Origin: Bolinopsis microptera
Lineage: Eukaryota; Ctenophora; Tentaculata; Lobata; Bolinopsidae
DNA: 64,000 bases
Assembly (NCBI RefSeq): GCF_026151205.1
Contig: NC_087074.1
Span: 15,916,962 to 15,980,961 of the forward strand
Direction: 5' to 3'
The notes below the pieces were generated by a model. The model was not told the origin of the DNA, searched no databases, and saw only the letters and a list, made by a program, of their open reading frames with translations. Position numbers and translations under genes: made by a program. Positions 55,681 to 64,000 of this stretch are shown here, one piece after another. Within the stretch, counting starts at the first letter, position 1, and every line of letters starts with the position of its first letter.

Positions 55681-57446
55681 GTTAATTGTCGCCCACCCAT
55701 TTTACCATGGAAACATGTAGTTATAAGCTATCTATATATAGTATTATCTATATATAATATTATACATTGCACATCGTTTATTAATTGTAATTAAAGCAAC
55801 TCATTCAATGTTTTATCTGGCAACAGTTATTATACATAGTGTGCACTGAGTGGGAATGTGAGTATGCATTTTTTGCACTTATTAACGGTGAATCTTAACG
55901 TGGGCTGATTTTATTTGGTGATATCAATTATTTCATAGCCAAACTGGGGAAGGTTAAATAAAACAAGTTGTAATTAAATTAAATTAGATGATAGTAGAAA
56001 CTTTTCGCAAATAAACTGTGAACAGTGAACAGTGAACACATATAATTTGAGAGAGAATTGATTCGTTCACCGGACACATACATTATACTGTCCAGAGATA
56101 TTATGGGAGGTTCAAGCTTATTAAAAGATTCTTTGAACTTTTGAAAAGTAGCAAAAATTGAGAAAAATGGATAATCTAGGAGGGGATAGGGAGTTGGTTC
56201 AAACATATAAGTAATAAAACATGTTTTATTTTGCAGAATTATACAATATGCATATGTTATCGTCTTCGACTATAAGGAATGATGGGGCGATGACGTGATT
56301 ATAATTATATATGATAAAGTTCCAGGTGGTGACTAATTGAAGGCGTGTAAGTGTGAGGATGAAGAATCAGCCTTGATGCATGAGCTGGAAGGGTGAACGA
56401 GGTAAAAATATGTACATGGTACAATTTCATAGAAACTGAGAACAAAAATCCTTTACATCAGTACAGACCGATATGCTTGCCTTCAATTACAAACCTTGCT
56501 TTAAAAATGATATTGTTATTCAAGTTAAAAGCCGAATTGCAGTCGGTCAGGGTCAGGGTCAGGGTCAGGGTCAGGGTCAGGGTTAATTGTCGCCCACCCA
56601 TTTTACCATGGAAACATGTAGTTATAAGCTATCTATATATAGTATTATCTATATATAATATTATACATTGCACATCGTTTATTAATTGTAATTAAAGCAA
56701 CTCATTCAATGTTTTATCTGGCAACAGTTATTATACATAGTGTGCACTGAGTGGGAATGTGAGTATGCATTTTTTGCACTTATTAACGGTGAATCTTAAC
56801 GTGGGCTGATTTTATTTGGTGATATCAATTATTTCATAGCCAAACTGGGGAAGGTTAAATAAAACAAGTTGTAATTAAATTAAATTAGATGATAGTAGAA
56901 ACTTTTCGCAAATAAACTGTGAACAGTGAACAGTGAACACATATAATTTGAGAGAGAATTGATTCGTTCACCGGACACATACATTATACTGTCCAGAGAT
57001 ATTATGGGAGGTTCAAGCTTATTAAAAGATTCTTTGAACTTTTGAAAAGTAGCAAAAATTGAGAAAAATGGATAATCTAGGAGGGGATAGGGAGTTGGTT
57101 CAAACATATAAGTAATAAAACATGTTTTATTTTGCAGAATTATACAATATGCATATGTTATCGTCTTCGACTATAAGGAATGATGGGGCGATGACGTGAT
57201 TATAATTGTATATGATAAAGTTCCAGGTGGTGACTAATTGAAGGCGTGTAAGTGTGAGGATGAAGAATCAGCCTTGATGCATGAGCTGGAAGGGTGAACG
57301 AGGTAAAAATATGTACATGGTACAATTTCATAGAAACTGAGAACAAAAATCCTTTACATCAGTACAGACCGATATGCTTGCCTTCAATTACAAACCTTGC
57401 TTTAAAAATGATATTGTTATTCAAGTTAAAAGCCGAATTGCAGTCG
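55681..57446. repeat. 901-bp near-identical tandem duplication
   Basis: GTTAATTGTCGCCCACCCAT begins both copies, at 55681 and 56582, and both end at GCCGAATTGCAGTCGG. I noticed one difference over the whole unit (ATTATATATG against ATTGTATATG near 56308 and 57209). The copies are separated by a short (TCAGGG)n tract (56549-56581), so the duplication probably arose by exchange between hexamer tracts. Confidence 0.93.
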
Positions 57447-58434
57447 GAACTGCAGAGTGGAGACGTACATTTTGTTAATTTACTAAAGTAACTGGTAAAA
57501 ACACTTCTATGGAAATAAAACCAGGTTATATAATAAATTTATAGTCTATTAAACTACATCGATAATAGTATATTATATGGATAACAATAATAATAATATC
57601 AGTTTCGGCTGCTCAGGTCAAAATCCGAAAACCTATCATTTTATGCAGCCTAGATTTAATGATTCAAATAAGAAGCGCAGTGTTTCTAAAGTAAGCAGCA
57701 TTTTAGACCGTAGACTTTTACAATAGCTGGATCAGCTGGCTTACGGAAAAACAATATATGCTCTTCGCATAAAAAAACACAATTAAAACGAATGCAAAAT
57801 TTGTGAGTCTACTTCTATAGATGACATATCAAAAATATTTTTAAATAGGACTCAAGCAATCAGGCGTAATCTAAACTAGCTTTATATTAAAATCTCAGCA
57901 TTTTGATCCAGCGAAAAATTCTATTTGTACCTCGACTCATATGTCATACGAAACAGTACACTAGAAAATAAGGCTCAACAATTTTAACTTCTGAAGGCGG
58001 CTCTGTATCATTCTACATTCTGACAACAGTCCTTCTATGCTATGTCAACAATTTTAAAACCTATTCATTCAACTTATAGGATTTCAAGGTATTACACAAG
58101 TGGCAATGATGAATCATGGATGATAATTGATTATTGACGAAAACTCGACAAGCAAGTTTGAAACCCAAAGTAAGAAATCGGGATCAAATATGATTGACAC
58201 GTAACGCGCGCGTATAACATGTGCTTATCCAATGCGAAACTAAAAGTGGTGAAAATGGAAGAATCGACTGTAGAGTGATTTAGCGCGACCGTACCATTTA
58301 ACAGTGTTCATTGTGCATACGAACTTACGAATCCCAAAATAGCTGAAACTCAGGTCAAATCCAGAATGAGAATCTTTACATCTGTAAGGAATCTATGTTC
58401 CGGTGTATTCTTTTTGGTATGACTTACTATCACC
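57447..58434. other. Gene-free spacer
   Basis: AT-rich unique sequence. I see no gene, RNA or clear repeat. Confidence 0.4.
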
Positions 58435-59369
58435 ACTCATTCGAGGAATATGTTCAATCAAAGAATATTCATGTTCATTTTTTTCGAATGAAGGTTCATT
58501 ATCCGCTCCTACTAAATCGCTCGCCCAAATTTTAAGAAAATTCTTGTGAAAAGGCCCTTTGGTAATTAGTAAAAGCCTTCATTATCGCATTTATTTGATA
58601 GTTTTGATAATCAGATCGAGCCAAATTTTATAGGATTGTATTTGGCCATTCAATTTACGTTTGATCTGAAAAATGAGAGTTGTAGCTCCTCAGATGACCG
58701 AGATACCAGGCATGACGAAATTATTCATTACGTGTGATCAGGTTATTCGATCGCCTGTTCAGCTGTTCAGGTGATTAGATGGCCCCGTTAAATTGCAAGG
58801 GAACCCAATTAAGGTGTCCTGTCACATAATCACCCAATCAATTTTTTTAACGAGATAAATTAAATGCTTGATTACTTCGTCATTTCAAATCCGTTTGGCC
58901 TCAATTTTTCAGATCAGATGCAACAATTAATTATCTACAACAACAAATAAAAAAGATACAAGGTACAAGGGCAGGTCTCTCCCGAACATTGGGATGGCCT
59001 GAGGTGCTTATCTCCTTTTCAGTAACCCTAAGCCACTCTGTCACTGTGCCAAGGCACTATACTAGCTGTAGGGGGTTAGTCCTACGAGCCAGAGAGTGTG
59101 TATCACCAGCCGAAGCTGAACCAAATCACAGCTTGGTAACTGGCCGACTTGCATCCGACCGGATTTGAACTCGGGTCTTCTGCTTGGGAGGCGATCGTGT
59201 TACCACTACACCACCCGGTCGACCGTAATCTGAAAATAAATAATCTGAAATAAATGGGCGTCTACCATGTCCGGAAAGAACAATATATGATATAGGTGAT
59301 TTAATATTATATGGGCGTAGTCTAAATATACAAATTTTCGAACATTAGCGACGGAATCCTCGAATGAGT
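58435..59369. mobile_element. Dispersed repeat R1, copy 2, with terminal inverted repeat and inserted SINE
   Basis: Bounded by ACTCATTCGAGGA (58435-58447) and its complement (59357-59369). The interior matches the R1 copy at 9580-10083, interrupted at about 58945-59224 by a SINE. Together this gives an element of about 655 bases, probably a non-autonomous DNA transposon; I see no target duplication beyond doubt. Confidence 0.65.
58945..59224 (-). mobile_element. tRNA-Gly-derived SINE, nearly complete
   Basis: On the minus strand it begins GACCGGGTGGTGTAGTGGTA (A box), has the anticodon loop CTCCCAA and B box AGTTCAAATCC, then a tRNA-unrelated body of about 200 bases starting CAGTTACCAAGCTGTGATTT. 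It ends in a T-rich tail after CTTGTATC. The head matches 10084-10160, and the body extends well past where that copy stops. Confidence 0.8.
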
Positions 59370-59408
59370 AGTTACGGCATGTGATCTGCAAAGTTACAGG
59401 TCCATATT

Positions 59409-60333
59409 TTGACCATTGTTAATGATCTGGCCCGGCGCTTGATTCACGATGTCAATCCTTCGCAGCTCGGTGAGGCACAGTGGTGCATCTCGCCGATCTA
59501 CCGAAGCATTATTTGATGCGCGCGCGACCCAGTAGTGCATCGCGCTACAAGCCCGGCGCGTGCTACTTCGTATGTCGTAGCTCTTGCCGTCGGGAGAAAG
59601 CGGCGCGCGCTACTTCGAAGAAATTTAGACGAGTAACATCCGTCAAGTCCATATTATGAAACACGCTGGTGGCATAAGACCCAACGTATGTAACCGGTAT
59701 AGTAACGTTAGTTGTGTCCCACCCCACGATCCACCCCTTGTAGATTTTTTGGGTTAGGCGTGGCTCCTGGAAGTAGCCTGAGTGGGTTGTGAAGTCGAAA
59801 CTTGATTTTTCTGATGGTTTGGGACAAGTACTACCTATTTTTACACTAAAACATGTTCCTGGTTCCTGGTTCCACCTACCCCGGAATTGCTCTAACCAGA
59901 GCCCTCTCGCTTGCAGTAGCGCGCGACCGCCGAAGGAAACAAGCGCGTCACGCAGTACGCGTATACACATGGATATGTCATATGTGAAACCCCGGAACAT
60001 AAATGCACTACGGTGGTAAAGATTTTCGGTCTTGATTTTTATACCTGGATTTCAATAATATAATTTTGGGATGGGCGTGGCCCCTGGGAGTGGCCTGAGT
60101 GGGTTGAGAGGTCGAAACTTAATTTTTATGATAGTTTGGGACAGATACTATTTATTTAACCAATAAAACCATGTGCTACATACCCCGGATAGGAACACAA
60201 ATCGCATATCGGGTTGACGGATGTCAGATGTTACTCGTCTAAATTTCTTCGAAGTAGCGCGCGCCGCTTTCTTTTCCCGATGGCACATGCTACGAAGTAG
60301 CGCGCGCCGGGCCAGATCATTAACAATGGTCAA
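59409..60333. repeat. Inverted duplication with long perfect arms
   Basis: Bases 59597-59640 are a perfect 44-base complement of 60227-60270. A second pair of arms, about 30 bases, lies outside (59409-59438 and 60304-60333: TTGACCATTGTTAATGATCT, continuing GGCCCGGCGC). Between the arms are two direct copies of a GGCGTGG..CCTG segment (59757-59870 and 60072-60190). The arms are GC-rich (GGCGCGCGCTACTTCG). Frames inside have no domain. It may be a foldback element. Confidence 0.8.
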
Positions 60334-60744
60334 CATCAAGAGTTTAAATCCCAATTAGTCAAACTGAGCAGATTGAGCTGTAGTAATACACAGTACTGAG
60401 GTGTTAAAACATTTTCATTACTATCTCCAGGACATTGCTGTTTAAATTGTCCAGTGGTTTGAGACATCTTTCAAAGCCTTTGACTATTTCACTGATGTTA
60501 TCTACCATAGTTTTAGGGTAGTTGGATTGGAAGAAAAAGGTTTTTAATTCATCAATTTGTTTTCGGAGTCTGTCGTTATCATTGATGATTCGCCGGAGTC
60601 TCAGGCATGCACTATAGACTATGCTGCTGAATGTATGGTTCGGGTGGTGGGAACCGAAGTACAGGTAGGATCAGCGAGCATCAGTCTCTTGAACATGGAG
60701 GTCTGTCTGAAGATCACCTGTATTACTGGACCGCGCTCAGCCTG
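60334..60744. other. Spacer, possibly downstream part of the reverse transcriptase relic
   Basis: No clear frame continues from 60745 on the minus strand. Nothing else is seen. Confidence 0.35.
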
Positions 60745-62315
60745 TCATTCCGCCGAATCTCTATTGTTTATGAACATAAAAGCCTGAGGTCCACAGGTAA
60801 CACCTGTAGTGTCGAAACAAAATTTGATGTCTAAGAACGACACATAAACAACGTTATCTTCTATGATGTTCTCATCAATGTGGAGGCCAAGTTCTGCTAG
60901 CCTTGAATTGACAGTCGCGATGAATTTTGAAAACTGTCTTTTCGTACCATGGAATACTCCACAGCCGTCGTCTATGTATCTCTTGACCGATTTGACAGGT
61001 TCCATTAGTTCCGTGTCTGAATAGACTTGCTCACGCATGACATGGTATACTGCTATTGTTATTACTGTTCACACCTTTCTCTCTCTTTCGTGACAGAATA
61101 CTTCTAACCGTGTTTACCTTTTCTAGCAATGACAAGCAAAGAAGGATAACCGATTGGACTGGGGAGGAGCGGAACATTGGCAGCACACTACCGTCCAATC
61201 GGTAAGTATTTATAATGTTTAGTTATTAGGTATATATTTGGAATTGGTTTAATTTGGTTGTAAAGTTATTCTATTATGTAATAAAGTATTTTGTTTTACA
61301 GGTTTTGTACATACGACAAATACGGGTTTTATTGGTCAACTAGAGGCAATCTAACAGCTATGTTTGCAAGTTGTACACAGATACTGCCTCCTGTCGGTAC
61401 TCCTCGTTTCTGTCTGTACCACTCTCCGTTAAATTTGCCTATAGACGACTCAAAACTGAGTTCAACACTTCTTATCAACCACTCCTTGAATTTGGCGGAC
61501 CATTCTGGTCTCTTTTCTTCCATGGCCACCTTCAAGGCTTGGAGTGTAAGGTGGGGACTCAATGAATCATATAAAGCTTTGTAATCAAATGTGAATGCTT
61601 TTATGTTGCTTTTGAGTTCTGTGTCCAGGGTATTGTTGATGTTGGCGAGCCAGACTAAGGCGTCTCTATTATCAATAAGAAGGACTTCGCAAAAATCCGT
61701 TTCTAGTTGAAGTAGGTATTTATCAGCTAGGAAGACATCCGGTCGTCTGCTGGCTCCTTCGTGGAGGGCGGTAATGAGTCTTGCTGGTGGTTTGGCCCCT
61801 GGTATGAATAAAACAAATATTCAGAATAAAACAAATATTATATTCAAATCTCTTTATTCAACAATAATAAATCATTATAGGGACCTAATTTGTGACTTGA
61901 TTGTTATGTTAGGGCTATTCTGTTAGCTGATGCTGACAGGCACCGCATGGGGCAGAGACTTAGTACCATTACGCTGGAGGCTTACAATGACCCTTTTTGA
62001 ACCCCATGGCAGTGCTAGTTTTATTATGGTACAAATTGTAAAGCGAAGTTATGAAAACGATCAGAGTTCTTCTTTCTTCAGTTTATGAATTTTAAAAGCA
62101 GGGTAGAAATACGGCTGGCCAGGGCGATAGTGTGGGAGGGTACTGGGGCGGTTTGTGGGTCCAGTTTGGTCTGCTCTGGTGTTGTCAGAAACACCCATCA
62201 CTTCTTTCGCATCCCTTGCTAATATCAGTCCTTCTTCTTTTCCCTGTACCCAGTGCTTGAAGAGTTTCTCATACAGTTGTTGGGTAGGGTCACAGTCCAA
62301 GACAATGGTCAACAT
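60745..62315 (-). pseudogene. Penelope-like reverse transcriptase relic in three blocks
   Basis: Three minus-strand coding blocks in colinear order. Block 1 (62315-62061) ends PYFYPAFKIHKLKKEEL and then a stop. Block 2 (61798-61329) begins AKPPARLITALHEGASRRPD after an AG that looks like a splice acceptor. It contains FDYKALYDSL and GVPTGGSICVQLANIAV. Block 3 (61060-60745) has KRYIDDGCGVFHG, with the catalytic YIDD, and FLDIKFCFD. The gaps could be introns, which some Penelope-like elements keep, but I could not join the blocks with correct splice sites in phase, and block 1 ends in a stop. I therefore treat it as decayed. No endonuclease part is seen. Confidence 0.68.
61149..61203. repeat. 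Inverted repeat, 11-bp arms
   Basis: ACCGATTGGAC (61149-61159) and GTCCAATCGGT (61193-61203) are perfect complements around a 33-base loop. They lie in the gap between blocks 2 and 3 of the reverse transcriptase relic, so they may be the ends of a small insertion or an RNA hairpin. Confidence 0.7.
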
Positions 62316-63583
62316 ATCGGGCAGAGTAAAGATTTTTAACTTGAATTATAACTTTTCTGGGGTTGGTTCGGCACGTGGGTGTGGTTCCAGCGGATATATT
62401 GACATCGTCAATCAACGCAGTACACGTAGACACATAGATAGCCCCAAGCGTTTTGGTCCCTCATTCCTGCCACTCAGCATTGCCTACTGTAAAGACAATA
62501 GAGAAACTGACCCTGTCTCACTAAATTCCCCTAAATTCAACCACTTACCATAATAAAAATACTAACAACCAAATAAAGTTTTTTAAATAAAGAATATTTC
62601 CTCAAGTTTACGTCTAGCTAACTAATTCGTGGTTTAAGCTCTTATTTTATTTATGATTAAAGGAATGTAAAATAAAACTTTTCGTTTCATTGAAAACTTT
62701 TCGTTTCATTGATATGTGAATGCTTTCCCTTTCACTTTCACCTTTTGTTTACCTATTATATAGCTTGCTAGGCTTGTTTATTGTTCGATATACTTTAACC
62801 AATATAATGCGAGAAGCTCAATAGAAGAGCGCTGCGCATTGGAAGTAGTGTGCCATTGATACTTGTACCACGTGACCCCCATCGTCGTTTCATTATAGTG
62901 ATAGTGAAAACTCTACCCCTTGCCCCTACGATACAGGGGGAGCCGCGCACTCGTGCGCGGCGGGTCATACAACGTATGTCAAATTGATACATGTTACGTA
63001 TCCCAAATATCATACATCAGAGATATATATGGATACACCAGGAAAAACCATCTCTGCGCGGCGTCAACCAATTAATGTGCGGCGTCAGTAAATTTTAAAG
63101 TTCGCGCGAAAATTGTTTTATATTGAACCCTGTTTGCTGCTTGTTGTTTTGCATTTTCTAGCTATTGTGATGTTATCGACACCTGTGAAGATTCCAGGAA
63201 ACCTTACCGTTAGGGGCCTAACTTTGGAAGTAAAAGAGATAGAAAGTTCAGGTTTTCAACAAAATGTCCGTCTCGTAAAACTAAAGTTAGCTCCCCAGGA
63301 GCCAAATTTGGGACAACTTAGATTTTGAATTAAACCGAAAAGTTTGATTTTGGGCTAAATAAAAGATCACAGCTTTTAAACTTTGCAAAATAATGTCGTT
63401 GTCATGACTCCAGATTGTAATTCACGCGAGCGATCATGCAGTGAACATGACGTACGCGCGCTGACACACGTTCTATCGAAAAACAACCACCTCTAGTAAC
63501 ACGGCCAGCCGGTAAACTTTGTTGGGATTGCTGCATCCTCCCGGACACATAAAAACCAGTTTTTCTGAGGTCTGCCTCTTAAT
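62316..63583. other. Gene-free region near the right end
   Basis: No supported gene. Short frames occur (for example 63113-63328 plus) but have no recognisable domain. A duplicated AACTTTTCGTTTCATTGA lies near 62680-62710. GC-rich patches (CGCGCACTCGTGCGCGGCG near 62943-62962) are partly palindromic. Confidence 0.4.
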
Positions 63584-63883
63584 CTTTTACCATGCTTTGG
63601 GATCCAGTTTGATTGACGATGTCAATCCATCGAGATCGTTGCTCTGCGAAGCAAAGCAACGATCGACGATGCGAAGCAAGAATGCTAGTTTGCGCGGCGC
63701 GTCGAAGCGGCGAAGTCCTCCAAGGATCCAGTGCAGAAGATAGTTTGGTATTCTTTCTTCTGGCATCCTCACCACATGGCCAAACCATCTGCATCGGAGC
63801 CTAGCTGCTTGTACGAAAGTATCAACAGGGGCGATATTAGCCCGCTTAAGTACGTCAGCATAAGATACGTGATAAAACTCCAA
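63584..63883 (-). pseudogene. C-terminal fragment of a LINE reverse transcriptase protein
   Basis: The minus-strand frame reads YADVLKRANIAPVDTFVQAA, then RLRCRWFGHVVRMPEERIPN. The pattern RLRW.GHV.RM...R.P is typical of the C-terminal end of many non-LTR retrotransposon proteins and has no other common source. The frame then runs into unrelated GC-rich sequence. No catalytic part lies in the window upstream (63884-64000), so this is a fragment. It is a different family from the LINE at 30.2-33.3 kb. Confidence 0.62.
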
Positions 63884-64000
63884 TTAGAAGGATTAAAAAA
63901 GATATGATTTCTAAAAGTATTACAAATGATTGCTTTTTTTGGAATGCTTCTAATGAAGTTTTAGTAAGAATTGAGGGAGCCATTTATGTCAGTATTAAAG

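Noticed and set aside
55371..55700. Minus-strand frame of Leu-Thr and Asp-Pro repeats
   Set aside because: It is the translation of the (TCAGGG)n array. No start context or flanking coding sequence supports it.
59563..60000. 145-residue minus-strand frame in the inverted duplication
   Set aside because: It crosses repeat boundaries and has no recognisable domain; the plus strand is open too because of high GC.
63113..63328. Small plus-strand protein (VKIPGNLTVRGLTLEVKEIE)
   Set aside because: The composition is plausible for a protein, but there is no domain, no splice partner and no second copy in the window. I could not support it.
1..64000. CRISPR arrays, operons, ribosome-binding sites or other prokaryotic features
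   Set aside because: The introns, polyadenylation-like flanks and gene families are those of an animal nuclear genome. The regular repeats found are satellites and minisatellites without unique spacers.

Overview
The window is nuclear DNA of an animal. Genes are split by short GT-AG introns. It carries Cys-loop-free ionotropic glutamate receptors, rhodopsin-like seven-helix receptors, a large immunoglobulin-superfamily membrane protein, APE-type LINE and Penelope-like reverse transcriptase remnants, a tRNA-derived SINE, and many satellites. The sequence is AT-rich. The receptor types fit an invertebrate, possibly an early-branching one (cnidarian or ctenophore grade), but nothing here fixes the phylum.

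Layout. Positions 0.4-20.8 kb hold a head-to-tail array of four ionotropic glutamate receptor genes, all on the plus strand and all with the same three-exon structure. Copies 1-3 are close paralogues; copy 4 is an older, divergent paralogue. A decayed fragment of a copy-4-type gene lies between copies 1 and 2, and pieces of its upstream block recur before copies 2, 3 and 4, so the array grew by duplicating larger units. Positions 21.5-37.1 kb hold one long coiled-coil gene that I could assemble from 23 exons with consistent phases (about 985 aa). Its introns contain a 0.93 kb array of a 9-bp repeat, a 1.1 kb element with RAG/Transib-like termini inserted in that array, a complete seven-helix receptor gene, and an intact LINE-type retrotransposon ORF. 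Positions 38.5-40.5 kb hold a disordered tyrosine-motif scaffold protein with a frame break near its start. Positions 41.8-42.9 kb hold a second rhodopsin-like receptor. Positions 43.8-48.7 kb (minus strand) hold a two-exon, ~1561-aa Ig-superfamily transmembrane protein with six tandem Ig repeats near its N-terminus.

From 49.4 kb to the end there is no convincing host gene. This part is a repeat landscape: a 119-bp satellite with a six-monomer higher-order repeat, a dimeric ~341-bp satellite interrupted by a small inverted-repeat element, a telomere-like (TCAGGG)n array, a near-identical 901-bp tandem duplication, a terminal-inverted-repeat element containing a tRNA-Gly-derived SINE, an inverted duplication with 44-bp perfect arms, and relics of two kinds of reverse transcriptase.

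How the genes relate. The receptor array, the two seven-helix receptors and the Ig protein are all membrane or signalling proteins, but only the four glutamate receptors are demonstrably one family. Their differences (ligand-site Asp/Glu/Pro, presence or loss of a C-terminal PDZ ligand) suggest subunits of different function rather than redundant copies.
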